Of a DNA stretch of 64,000 nt, positions 1 through 8,407 are shown piece after piece; position 1 is the first letter of the stretch, and every line of letters starts with the position of its first letter. Source of the DNA: Pseudomonas abieticivorans (GTDB lineage: Bacteria > Pseudomonadota > Gammaproteobacteria > Pseudomonadales > Pseudomonadaceae); contig NZ_CP094975.1 in assembly GCF_023509015.1 (NCBI RefSeq), positions 1,433,501-1,497,500 of the forward strand, in the 5' to 3' direction. A model generated the notes under the pieces. That model saw only the letters and a list, made by a program, of their open reading frames with translations. It made no database searches and was not told the DNA's origin. A program made the translations under genes and the position numbers.

Positions 1-84
1 CTTCCAGGCATCTGCCTACCTGTCATAAAACACGTGCACAGTTGATTGCGCGGGTACCCGTTATTTTTGCCAGGAGTCGATGAC

Positions 85-969
85 ATGAGGCCAGAAATCG
101 CTGTGCTGGATATACAGGGTCAGTATCGGGTTTACACGGAGTTCTATCGCGCAGATGCCGCTGAGAAGACCATCATTTTGGTCAACGGCTCGTTGGCCAC
201 CACGGCGTCATTTGCCCAGACCGTGCGTAACCTGCACCCACAGTTCAACGTGGTGCTTTACGACCAGCCGTACGCGGGCAAATCCAAGCCCCACAATATT
301 CACCAACGCTCGTTGACCAAGGAAGAAGAAGGCCAGATCCTGCTGGAGCTGATCGATCACTTCGCCGCCGAGCACATCATGTCCTTTTCGTGGGGCGGCG
401 CCTGTGCCTTGCTGGCATTGGCCCACAAGCCGCGACGCGTCGAACGGGCCGTGATCAGTTCGTTTTCGCCCATCGTCAACGGCCCCATGCGCGACTATCT
501 GGAGCGCGGCGCCCACCACTTGGGCCGCTGCAACCGGCATGAAGTGGGGCACCTGGTCAATGACACCATCGGCAAACACCTGCCGTCCCTGTTCAAGCGC
601 TTCAACTACCGCCATGTCAGCAGCCTGGCCGATCACGAATACAAGCAGATGCATTTCCACATCAGCGAAGTGCTGGAGCACAACCTGGGCAATGCCCTGT
701 TTGCTGCCTCGGAAATCAACGTGCCGGTGTTGTTCATGAACGGTGAATGGGACGAGTACACCACGGCCGACGACTCACGCCTGTTTGCACCGCACGTCAA
801 GGATTGCACCTTCACCACCATCCAGGCCACCGGGCACTTCCTGGACATGGAGCACAAGGCCGCCTGCCGCGACACCCGCCAGGCGCTGCAAGACTTCCTG
901 AAACCCACCAAGCGCGAACAGCGCGTGCGCTATCACCACATCCAGGGGCACCATGCGCTGGCATTCTGA
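85..969 (+). CDS. phaG: PhaG, (R)-3-hydroxyacyl-ACP:CoA transacylase/thioesterase
   Basis: This 294-residue alpha/beta hydrolase diverts 3-hydroxyacyl-ACP from fatty-acid synthesis toward medium-chain polyhydroxyalkanoate precursors. It is very close to the P. putida PhaG sequence I remember, including the opening MRPEIAVLDIQGQYRVYTEF. It belongs to the RhlA/PhaG family: the catalytic triad is visible as Ser102 (FSWGG), Asp223 (WDEYTT) and His251 (TGHFLD), the same positions as in RhlA. The ATG at 85 was chosen over the upstream in-frame start at 46 because it matches the family N-terminus and follows an AGGAG box by 8 bases. No rhlB-type rhamnosyltransferase is adjacent, which argues for PhaG rather than RhlA. 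It is monocistronic, followed by a tRNA. Confidence 0.93.
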   Translation: MRPEIAVLDIQGQYRVYTEFYRADAAEKTIILVNGSLATTASFAQTVRNLHPQFNVVLYDQPYAGKSKPHNIHQRSLTKEEEGQILLELIDHFAAEHIMSFSWGGACALLALAHKPRRVERAVISSFSPIVNGPMRDYLERGAHHLGRCNRHEVGHLVNDTIGKHLPSLFKRFNYRHVSSLADHEYKQMHFHISEVLEHNLGNALFAASEINVPVLFMNGEWDEYTTADDSRLFAPHVKDCTFTTIQATGHFLDMEHKAACRDTRQALQDFLKPTKREQRVRYHHIQGHHALAF

Positions 970-1109
970 AACGCGTCGCGACCTGTAGCGCCAGCCCCTG
1001 CACGGCATCATCCCATGCATGCCCTGGCACTACAGGCCGTGAAAACCCGTAAGCTGCGGAAAAAGCTTCAGTTTCCGGGTGAGTTCTGGTACAAAGTCAA
1101 CCGCGTAGC

Positions 1110-1183
1110 GCGGGTGTCGTATAATGGCATTACTCCAGCTTCCCAAGCTGATAACGAGGGTTCGATTCCCTTCACCCGCTCCA
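1110..1183 (+). tRNA. tRNA-Gly (anticodon CCC)
   Basis: A 74-nt cloverleaf can be folded by eye: acceptor GCGGGTG pairs with CACCCGC, the anticodon loop TTCCCAA gives anticodon CCC, the T arm is GAGGG-TTCGATT-CCCTT, and the 3' CCA is encoded. The anticodon stem and T arm closely resemble E. coli glyU. No integrase or duplicated 3' end was seen nearby, so it is not visibly used as an attachment site within the window. Confidence 0.93.
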
Positions 1184-1459
1184 ACCTTTCTCCTCTCGCG
1201 CACTTCGTCCCCCCCGCCCCCTTGTCTTTGACTGAAAGCGCATACCTGCGCCTCCGCACTCCCGATTCTAGATATCCTGAGAGCGCTTTTCATCCAACTG
1301 CCGCCATCAAACTGCGACCGAATGTAGGCAGCCATCGCCCACAGCGCCAGCCACTAATGGCCTTTACCCATCATTTCACTCATCCCACAGAACGATCTCG
1401 AGCGCCATCGGTCATTACCTTAACGGCGTTCATTTTTTGCTTCTGAAAAGGGTAATCAC

Positions 1460-1681
1460 ATGCAGCAGGACGGGCACCTATCCGCCAACCTTCTGGACAA
1501 GCTCTACGAAAACCAGCTCGCCATCGCGGCGGCTGTCGAGGAGCTCGCCCTTTGGGTGGAGATTCGCTGGGAAGCACAAGACATCGCGGACAACGTGCGC
1601 AGCGCACTGGAGACGCTTGATCGAAATGCCGATGCCATCAACCACTCGATCGCGGCCCTGCGCAACGAGAAAGTCACCTGA
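1460..1681 (+). CDS. Small hypothetical protein, helical
   Basis: This encodes a 73-residue acidic protein (MQQDGHLSANLLDKLYENQL...) that is probably all helical. It has heptad-like spacing of Leu/Ile/Ala from about residue 10 to 65 and no signal peptide or membrane segment. A weak AAAGGG ribosome-binding site lies upstream of the ATG. It sits alone between tRNA-Gly and the AT-rich leader of the polysaccharide operon, and a strong inverted repeat follows its stop by 18 bases. Base composition looks coding, but I recognise no family. Function unknown. Confidence 0.55.
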   Translation: MQQDGHLSANLLDKLYENQLAIAAAVEELALWVEIRWEAQDIADNVRSALETLDRNADAINHSIAALRNEKVT

Positions 1682-1699
1682 CACGGCGTATGCGCGATT

Positions 1700-1724
1700 A
1701 AAGTCTGTATCCAATACAGACTTT
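1700..1724. terminator. Perfect 11-bp inverted repeat (possible terminator or operator)
   Basis: AAAGTCTGTAT and ATACAGACTTT form a perfect 11-bp stem around a CCA loop. It lies 18 bases after the stop of the small ORF. There is no long U-tract after it on the plus strand beyond the TTT of the stem itself, so it could be a weak terminator or a protein-binding palindrome. Confidence 0.45.
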
Positions 1725-2165
1725 GGCACTAACAAAGGAGGGATCCATATAATCTTTTTAACCCACTTGCAATTTATCTAAAATAACAACGCGCGCTTGT
1801 AACAAATCAAACATAAAAAACTTCGAAAAAGCCCTTGTAAAAACAACAGGCTTCAAAAAGTTCAACGCCCCGCATTACCTTCCGTCAGCCTGTTCGGCCC
1901 AGCCAATATTCAGGCGCCACAAAAGCAGCCTTCGTAGGTTGTTGACAATAAATAACTTCCGACATAGTTTCGAACTCGAGCGCACCATTTTTTCCTGCCT
2001 TGGGTTCGCTTCCAAAAGACAGGCACATGACGCCTGCGCAATCCCTAAAACCAATAAAAGCCATCTGACTTTCACGTTTTTGCCACCTGCCTTCTGCCCA
2101 TCGCAGCCACGGGAAACATGCGCGTGCCTGCCGTTGATGTGTGCCGCTCCTTGGAGTGCTGAAAG
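1725..2165 (+). promoter_or_regulatory. AT-rich leader and probable promoter region of the polysaccharide operon
   Basis: These 441 bases contain no convincing gene and are clearly more AT-rich than the flanking genes. A perfect TTGACA occurs at 1942-1947, with poor -10 candidates CATAGT (15-bp spacing) or TAGTTT (17-bp spacing). The stretch would give the operon that starts at 2166 an untranslated leader of around 190 bases if this promoter is used. GGAG at 2153-2156 is the ribosome-binding site of the first gene. The promoter call is an inference. Confidence 0.35.
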
Positions 2166-3374
2166 ATGGCTGAAACGACTGCAAAGGGTATTTCGTTATC
2201 GCTGTTGCCACGCTTGGTAGGCCTGGGTGTATTGGTCTTTATCTTGTGGCTACTGTTTTCAACGCTGTTTATGCCGCTGATGACCTCGACGGCCACCCGC
2301 GCCATTTTGAATGCCCCGGTGATATTGCTGACCACACCGATCGATGGGGTAGTCAGTACGCTGGACATCAAGCCGGGGGCAACCTTTGAAAAGGGCCAGG
2401 AGATCGCGACCATCGTTAACCCGCGGGCCAATCAGGAAACCCTGCTGACCCTGCAAACCCGGCGATTGACCCTGGAACAGCAATTGTCCTCGCTCAGCAG
2501 CCAGGCCGAGCACGACCAGCAGTTTTTCGACGCGCTGCAAAAAACCAGCGACCAATACCAGACCGCCTACCATACCCGCCAACTCTATGCGCAAAAGGCG
2601 CTCAAAGCCGAGAGCAGCGCGGCCAGCGCCCGCCTGGAAGACGCCAATGCCACGGTGGACCGCAACCTGGAACTCTTCCGCCAAGGGGCGGTGAGCGAGG
2701 CGGTGGTGGCGTCCTCCAAGGCGCAACTGGCGTCGTTGCAGGGGGCGGCGGAATCGATACGCTCGCAACTGCGAATCAACGACGGCGACGTCACCGCCGC
2801 CAACCAGCAGGTCTACCTGGACCCGGACCAGTTGCGCATGTTCGACCTCAAGGCGCAGATGACCACCTTGCAACTGAGCCTGGCCAACCAGGCGAAAAAC
2901 CGCGCTACCCAACAACAGGAACTGGACAACCTCAACCACCTGATCGAGACCGAACAGAACCGCGTGAAGATGATGGCGGCCTACGACGTGGTGGCCTACT
3001 CGCCGGGTACCGTGCAGGAACTGGTGGCACCCCAGGGCACCCTGGTACAGGCCGGGGCCACCTTATTGCGGGCGACCAATTGCAGCCAGAGCTACGTGGT
3101 GGCGGTGTTCCCGGAACGCATGGCCAGCAAGATCGACCGTGACAGCGTGCTCAAGGTGAGCATCCGCGGCATGGACCAGCCGCTGGACGCCAAGGTAGTA
3201 CAACTGCTCTCCAGCCCCACCGACATCAAGGCCAACACCTACAGCGTGCCGTTCCCCTATGCCGAGCAAAATTCGGTGTATGTGGTGGGCGAATTCGATG
3301 CTGGCCTCAGCGATAACCAGCGCGCCATGGCCTGCAACCCTGGCAATTGGGTGACCGCCGAGGTGACGCGATGA
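2166..3374 (+). CDS. HlyD-type membrane fusion protein of a polysaccharide synthase operon
   Basis: This 402-residue periplasmic adaptor is anchored by one N-terminal membrane helix (about residues 16-38). Two lipoyl half-motifs (about 50-86, with PIDGVVSTLDIKPGATFEKG, and 275-303, with SPGTVQELVAPQGTLVQAG) flank a long Gln/Ala-rich coiled-coil hairpin (about 88-270). A beta-barrel region follows. This is the HlyD/EmrA/Alg44 architecture; there is no PilZ domain here. GGAG precedes the ATG by 9 bases. The stop overlaps the next start (ATGA), so translation is coupled to the glycosidase-like gene. With the glycosyltransferase and the outer-membrane factor downstream, it probably bridges the inner-membrane synthase and the outer-membrane channel. 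Confidence 0.82.
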   Translation: MAETTAKGISLSLLPRLVGLGVLVFILWLLFSTLFMPLMTSTATRAILNAPVILLTTPIDGVVSTLDIKPGATFEKGQEIATIVNPRANQETLLTLQTRRLTLEQQLSSLSSQAEHDQQFFDALQKTSDQYQTAYHTRQLYAQKALKAESSAASARLEDANATVDRNLELFRQGAVSEAVVASSKAQLASLQGAAESIRSQLRINDGDVTAANQQVYLDPDQLRMFDLKAQMTTLQLSLANQAKNRATQQQELDNLNHLIETEQNRVKMMAAYDVVAYSPGTVQELVAPQGTLVQAGATLLRATNCSQSYVVAVFPERMASKIDRDSVLKVSIRGMDQPLDAKVVQLLSSPTDIKANTYSVPFPYAEQNSVYVVGEFDAGLSDNQRAMACNPGNWVTAEVTR

Positions 3375-4609
3375 GGCCGGGGGCCACGGCAATGTGCGCC
3401 TTGTTGCTGGGCACGGCTTGCGTGCATGCCGCCGATGCGCGACCGCAATTGGCGCAGATGACCTGCGCCACCCTCGACGCCGCGGTGCAGGCATTGCCGG
3501 CAGGGCCCGTGCTACTGACCAGCTACCCACCGCTCAACGGCCAACCGCCGGCCATCCAGGCGTTGCGCGGGGTTGCCTTCACCTACGACAACGCCTTGGC
3601 CAGCATCGCCTTGTATGGCTGTGGCAAGCCGGCGTCGGCGGGCAGAATCGCCGACGCCCTGGCCTACGCTACCGAACATGATCCGGAGTACCCCGATGGG
3701 CGGCTGCGCAATGCCTACGCCGCCGGTACCGTGAAGGAAGGCAAGATGGTCTTGCCCGGCTATTGGAGCACCGAGCGCAACGCCTGGAACCAGGACGCCT
3801 ATCAGGTCAGCAGCGCCACCGGCAACCAGGCCTGGGCCGCCCTGGCGTTGCTTGAGGCCTACCGCCAGACCAGCGACGAACGCTACCTGAATGCCACGCA
3901 ACGGTTACTCGACTGGACGCTGCAGCACACCTACGACAGCCAGCCACCGGCAGGTTTCATCGGCGGCTATTACGGCTACACGGCCAGCCAGGTGCGCCAA
4001 GGCTGGAAGTCTACCGAACACAACGTCGACCTGGCGGCTGCCTGGGCCGCCCTGGACCAGGTGCAACCGAGCAAGGAAAACCAGCGACGCGAGGCCATAG
4101 CCCGAAGCTTCGTGAACAGCCAGTGGCTGCCCGACGAGGGCCGCTTCCTGATTGGCACGCTGCCCGATGGGCACACGGCCGAACATACGCTTTCGGGGCT
4201 CGACGCGCAGATCTGGCCGTTGATTGCCGTACAGAACCCGCCGGCCGATTGGCTGCGAGTGTTCACCTTTATCGACCAGGCCCACCGTTCAGGTCCAGGG
4301 TATGGCTTCAATCGCCAACCCGACGGGCTATGGACCGAAGGCACCGCCCAGGCGGCCGCCGTGTCGAGTTTGCGCGGCAACACCCGCCAGGCGGCTGCAC
4401 TGTGGCCGGTGCTGATGGCACAACAGGCCGAGGGTGGCTGGCTGTTCGCCACGCCCCAGGCGCAAATCAGTACGGGGCTCAAGATAGGCCCGGACTCGGC
4501 CTACAACGACTTTTTCTATTACCACCTGCCTCACCTGGGCGCCACGGCCTGGGCGGCCATTGCTGCCACCGGCGTCAACCCCTTCACCGGCGCTCAAGAG
4601 GCGAACTGA
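3371..4609 (+). CDS. Secreted six-hairpin glycosidase-like protein
   Basis: This is a 412-residue exported protein. The start at 3371 (ATGA overlap with the fusion-protein stop) gives a signal peptide ending near VHA20-AD. The mature part has repeated helical segments rich in Trp, Tyr and Ala (NQAWAALALLEAYRQTSDERYLNATQ, TEHNVDLAAAWAAL, TAWAAIAATG), like alpha/alpha six-hairpin glycosidases. Acidic candidates lie in STEHNVDL and in SGLDAQIW. It is not a BcsZ (GH8) look-alike at the motif level. Placed between the adaptor and the synthase, it probably trims or edits the nascent polysaccharide in the periplasm, as BcsZ or AlgL do. Substrate unknown; family assignment by fold pattern only. Confidence 0.65.
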   Translation: MRPGATAMCALLLGTACVHAADARPQLAQMTCATLDAAVQALPAGPVLLTSYPPLNGQPPAIQALRGVAFTYDNALASIALYGCGKPASAGRIADALAYATEHDPEYPDGRLRNAYAAGTVKEGKMVLPGYWSTERNAWNQDAYQVSSATGNQAWAALALLEAYRQTSDERYLNATQRLLDWTLQHTYDSQPPAGFIGGYYGYTASQVRQGWKSTEHNVDLAAAWAALDQVQPSKENQRREAIARSFVNSQWLPDEGRFLIGTLPDGHTAEHTLSGLDAQIWPLIAVQNPPADWLRVFTFIDQAHRSGPGYGFNRQPDGLWTEGTAQAAAVSSLRGNTRQAAALWPVLMAQQAEGGWLFATPQAQISTGLKIGPDSAYNDFFYYHLPHLGATAWAAIAATGVNPFTGAQEAN

Positions 4610-4610
4610 C

Positions 4611-6764
4611 ATGCACGCACTGGACTCGATGCAACTGCTGCAGATCAACCTGTGGACCTTGGCCATGGTGGTGCTGTTCAGCTGCCTGACCCACCGCGAC
4701 CAATGGCTGGCCCGGGCCGCATTCGGCCTGATGACTGCCCTGCTGCTGATCAACTACGTGGTGTGGCGGGTGCGCGACACGTTGCCCAGCGCCCACGCAG
4801 GCTTTGCCACGGTGTGGTCCTACACCTTTCTGTTTTTCGAACTGTTGGCCATCAGCTACACGCTGTTTTCGATCATCGTGATGCTCTGCCGTACCGACCA
4901 CAAGGCCGATGCCGACCAGGGTGAGCGACGCCTGCGGGCCGCGGGCCAGGACGTGCCCGCCGTGGATATCTTCATCGCCACCTACAACGAAGGCATCGAG
5001 GTGCTGGAAAAAACCATCATTGCCGCGCAAGCCATCGACTACCCCAACTTCACCCTCTGGGTGTGCGACGACACCCGTCGTGACTGGCTGCGCGACTACT
5101 GCGCCGAGCTTGGCGTGCAGTACTGCCGGCGCCCCGACAATGCCCATGCCAAGGCCGGCAACCTGAACAACGGCCTGCGCCACTCCGCAGCCAGCAGCAA
5201 TGCCCCGTACATCCTGGTGCTGGACGCCGACTTCGCGCCACAAACGCCCATCCTGCTGCGCACCCTGGGCCTGTTCGACGACCCGAAAGTGGGCCTGGTG
5301 CAAACCCCGCAGTTTTATTACAACCCCGACCCCATCCAGCATAATCTCGGTTCGGCCAATTGCTGGGTGGATGAACAACGGGTGTTCTTCGACGTGTATC
5401 AACCGGCCAAGGATGGCTGGGACGCGGCGTTCTGCGTGGGCACCTCCTTCGTGGTGCGACGCGACCTGATCGAGGACATCGGCGGCTTTCCCACGGGCTC
5501 TGTGTGCGAGGACATCTACACCACCTACCGCCTGCTGCAAAAAGGCTACGTCACCCGCTGGCTCAACGAGCGACTGTCCATCGGCCTGTCTGCCGAGGGC
5601 CTGAGCGAGTACATCAACCAGCGTGGGCGCTGGTGCCTGGGGACTATCCAGGTCGCGCTGCTGCCAGACGGCCCGTTGCGCGGCAAAGGCTACACGCTCA
5701 ACGACCGCCTGCATTACCTGCACGGCATGCTGCACTGGTTCTCCAAGCCCTTCATCCTGATGATGCTGGTGTCGCCGGTGCTCTACTGGTACTTCGGCAT
5801 CGCCGGGTTCTACGCCAACCCGATGGACTTCCTGGCCTTCGGCATGCCGGCGCTGATCGCATTCTGGGGCTACGGCACCTGGGTCACCGCGCGGCGAACG
5901 CTGCCGATCTTCACCGAGGTCACGCAGATCGTCGCCTCCCTGGCCGTCACGGCCACCATCGCCAGCGCCATGATCCGGCCCTTCGGCCGACCGTTCAAAG
6001 TCACCGCCAAGGGCCTGGACCGCAGCAAGACAGCCGTGCACTGGAAACTCTTCAGCTTCTTTTTGCTGCTGACCCTGCTCTCGCAAATCGGCGCTTTCAC
6101 CGCCATGGCCACCTCCAACGCCTTTGACGGCAACATGGTGTTCAACCTGTGCTGGACGGTGGTGGCACTGGTGTACAACGTCGCCACCCTGGTGGCCTGT
6201 GTAGACCGCCCACGATTGCATGGCGAGGAGCGCTTCCCGTTCGACAAGCCGGCCGGTTTCAAGCTCGGTGGCAGCACCCTGCCCGGCCGTTTGGTGGACA
6301 TCTCGGTCACCGGCGCGTCGTTCTACTGTCCGGTCGCCGACTCGCTGAAACCGGGCTTGCGCGGGCAAATCTGGATCAACCGCGTGGGCTGGGTGGGCGC
6401 CGAGATCATGCGCATGCATGGCAAGGACCACATGGGCCTGCAGTTCATCGATATGCCTGAACCGCAGCGCCGCCAACTGATAGGCCGGCTGTTCAGTGAT
6501 GCCAGCCCTAACGTGGCCGGGCAGGCGGCCCCTGGCGTGGCCTTCAACAGCCTGCTGCGCCGCTCCTTGCTTGGCGAAAAATACGTCAAACCGCTGCGAC
6601 CACGGCGTACCCGGCGGCCGGTCAGTGACTTCGTCCCGCGTTTCAGGCCGCTCGGCAGTCGCCCGGTTCGCGCTTCGATGCCCGTTGCAGCGGCCTCGAA
6701 CAAAAGCGGCCTGCTGACCCTGCTGGTGTCCCAGATCCGTGCCCTGTTCGGCCCAAGGTTGTAG
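4611..6764 (+). CDS. BcsA-like family 2 glycosyltransferase with C-terminal PilZ-like domain
   Basis: This 717-residue processive synthase sits in the inner membrane. About three N-terminal helices precede a cytosolic GT2 domain with DD at 154-155, DAD at 205-207, FCVGT at 274-278, CED at 299-301 and QRGRW at 337-341. A C-terminal membrane block (about 378-530) includes FKVTAKG (462-468), which resembles the BcsA gating loop. A PilZ-like segment follows, with DISVTG at 563-568. The usual RxxxR is not present just before it (RPRLHGEER, spacing wrong), so c-di-GMP binding is uncertain. The start at 4611 follows the previous stop by one base. No bcsB or bcsC is nearby. Cellulose or another beta-glucan are possible products, but the sugar cannot be told from the sequence. 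Confidence 0.85.
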   Translation: MHALDSMQLLQINLWTLAMVVLFSCLTHRDQWLARAAFGLMTALLLINYVVWRVRDTLPSAHAGFATVWSYTFLFFELLAISYTLFSIIVMLCRTDHKADADQGERRLRAAGQDVPAVDIFIATYNEGIEVLEKTIIAAQAIDYPNFTLWVCDDTRRDWLRDYCAELGVQYCRRPDNAHAKAGNLNNGLRHSAASSNAPYILVLDADFAPQTPILLRTLGLFDDPKVGLVQTPQFYYNPDPIQHNLGSANCWVDEQRVFFDVYQPAKDGWDAAFCVGTSFVVRRDLIEDIGGFPTGSVCEDIYTTYRLLQKGYVTRWLNERLSIGLSAEGLSEYINQRGRWCLGTIQVALLPDGPLRGKGYTLNDRLHYLHGMLHWFSKPFILMMLVSPVLYWYFGIAGFYANPMDFLAFGMPALIAFWGYGTWVTARRTLPIFTEVTQIVASLAVTATIASAMIRPFGRPFKVTAKGLDRSKTAVHWKLFSFFLLLTLLSQIGAFTAMATSNAFDGNMVFNLCWTVVALVYNVATLVACVDRPRLHGEERFPFDKPAGFKLGGSTLPGRLVDISVTGASFYCPVADSLKPGLRGQIWINRVGWVGAEIMRMHGKDHMGLQFIDMPEPQRRQLIGRLFSDASPNVAGQAAPGVAFNSLLRRSLLGEKYVKPLRPRRTRRPVSDFVPRFRPLGSRPVRASMPVAAASNKSGLLTLLVSQIRALFGPRL

Positions 6765-6771
6765 GAGTGAG

Positions 6772-8241
6772 ATGATGAACGGCTATTTTCCCACGACATG
6801 CCTGGCGTCTTTTCTGATCGTTGGCGGCTGCTCCCTGGAGCCCACCTACCAGCAACCGGACGCCCCCATCGACCAGCAATGGCCCGCCAATGCGGCAGCT
6901 GGCTGTTGCAGCAGCAAACAGACCTTCGATCAGGACTGGCGCGGTTTCATCACCGATGACCGCTTGCGCCAACTGGTCGACCTGGCCCTGAAAAACAACC
7001 GCGGCCTGCGCCAGTTTGCCGCCAGTGTCGAAGAGTCACGCGCCTCTTACGCCGGTGCCAGCGCCAACCTGTTCCCCACCATCGGCATCGATACGTATGC
7101 GGGGCGCAGCAAAATCCCACCCCTGGTGCGCACCCAGGGCGGCGGCGACAGCAGCGGCGCTATCGCCAATACCTTCCAGGGCACGGCCGGGTTCACCTCC
7201 TACGAGCTGGACTTCTTTGGCCGCGTGCGGGCGCAAAAACATGCCGCCGGTGCCCGGTTCGAAGCCTCCGAAGCGGACTACCAGACCGCCCGCCTGGCCC
7301 TGATCGGCGAGGTGGCCAGCACCTGGCTGAGCCTTAAGGCCAACCTCAACCTGCAGGCCCTGGCGAAAAACACCTACGACACCCAGAACAAATACGGCCA
7401 GTTGTTGCGCAGCAGCTACAACCTGGGCTCCACGGCGCGGATCGACGTGCACCAGGGCGATGCCATGACCAACACCGCGGCGGTGCAAGTGAATACCTAC
7501 AACATGCAGGTGGCGCAGAACCTCAATGCCCTGCGCGTGCTGGTCGGCCAACCGGTGCCCGATGCCCTGCTGCCCACCGGCGAGCTGGGCAAGGAATTGG
7601 CGACCGCCGACGTTCCCGCAGGCTTGCCCGCCAGCCTGGTGGCGCGGCGCCCTGACATCATGGCTGCCGAGGCCTTGCTGCGGGCCTCCAACGCCGACAT
7701 TGGCGCCGCCCGCGCAGCTTACTTCCCAACGTTTTCCCTGACCGGTGCCCTGGGCACCCTGAGCGGCACCTTCTCCAACCTGCTCAGTAGCCCGGCCCAG
7801 TTCTGGTCCATCGCCCTGGCCGGCTCCGTGCCATTGTTCGATGGGGGCGCCCGCCGCGCCCAGGTCGACGCCAGCCACGCGCGCTTCGACGAGCGCACCG
7901 CCGCCTACGAGGGTACCGTGCAAAGCGCTTTTCGCGAGACCGCAGACGCGCTGAATGCCCGCTCGGAAATGATCACCCAGGTGGATTTTCAGAAAAAACT
8001 GGTCACCGACTACCAAGAGGCTTACCGCCAGTCACGCCTGCGCTTCGAGGCCGGGCTGGACAGCTACTTTTCCACCATGGACGCCCAGCGCTCGTTGTTC
8101 AGCGCCCAGCAGCAATGGCTGACCCTGGAACTGGCGCGGGAGGTCAACCAGGTCAACCTGTACAAGGCCTTGGGTGGCGGCTGGACGCCACCCGGTGCAG
8201 GTGCTGATTTGGCCGCGAAGGTCGCGCTGCGGTCTCCTTGA
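6772..8241 (+). CDS. NodT/OprM-type outer-membrane channel lipoprotein
   Basis: This 489-residue TolC-superfamily outer-membrane factor starts at 6772 (ATG-ATG; GGAG 7 bases upstream). The signal peptide ends in IVGGC with lipidated Cys20. The two tandem OEP repeats are visible: the first spans about residues 60-260 (ELDFFGRVRAQKHAAGARF) and the second about 265-470 (ARRPDIMAAEALLRASNADIGAARAAYFPTFSLTG, LFDGGARRAQ). It normally pairs with an HlyD-type adaptor, here the first gene of the same operon. No RND, MFS or ABC pump lies nearby, so the likely partner is the glycosyltransferase. It is the last gene of the operon; a REP element follows. Confidence 0.85.
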   Translation: MMNGYFPTTCLASFLIVGGCSLEPTYQQPDAPIDQQWPANAAAGCCSSKQTFDQDWRGFITDDRLRQLVDLALKNNRGLRQFAASVEESRASYAGASANLFPTIGIDTYAGRSKIPPLVRTQGGGDSSGAIANTFQGTAGFTSYELDFFGRVRAQKHAAGARFEASEADYQTARLALIGEVASTWLSLKANLNLQALAKNTYDTQNKYGQLLRSSYNLGSTARIDVHQGDAMTNTAAVQVNTYNMQVAQNLNALRVLVGQPVPDALLPTGELGKELATADVPAGLPASLVARRPDIMAAEALLRASNADIGAARAAYFPTFSLTGALGTLSGTFSNLLSSPAQFWSIALAGSVPLFDGGARRAQVDASHARFDERTAAYEGTVQSAFRETADALNARSEMITQVDFQKKLVTDYQEAYRQSRLRFEAGLDSYFSTMDAQRSLFSAQQQWLTLELAREVNQVNLYKALGGGWTPPGAGADLAAKVALRSP

Positions 8242-8256
8242 TACACCGCGGCGCGA

Positions 8257-8281
8257 TTTTCGCGGATAAATCCGCTCGTAC
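8257..8281 (-). repeat. REP-like element, single copy
   Basis: One copy of the GGAGCGGATTnATCCGCG family in reverse orientation, with one mismatch (CGAGCGG), lies 16 bases after the outer-membrane factor gene. The same core recurs at about ten other intergenic sites in the window. Confidence 0.7.
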
Positions 8282-8407
8282 ACCGATCGGCACACCAGGC
8301 AGCGCAAATTTTATCCGCCCTGCCATCAGCTCGCTCTACGCCCGGCGCGACATCCCCGTTATACTTATCGGCTTTCCTGAATAAATGCCTATAGGGTCCC
8401 GCCGCGC

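Noticed and set aside
1972..1998. GAACTC resembling an AlgU -35 before the polysaccharide operon
   Set aside because: Only five of six bases match and no TCTGA-type -10 lies at the right spacing.
1110..2165. Integration site for a genomic island at tRNA-Gly
   Set aside because: No integrase, no duplicated tRNA end and no mobility gene are visible; the downstream operon has the GC content of its surroundings.
4584..6476. A 630-residue minus-strand frame opposite the glycosyltransferase
   Set aside because: The composition is a shadow of the real GT2 frame; no start signal or family motif.
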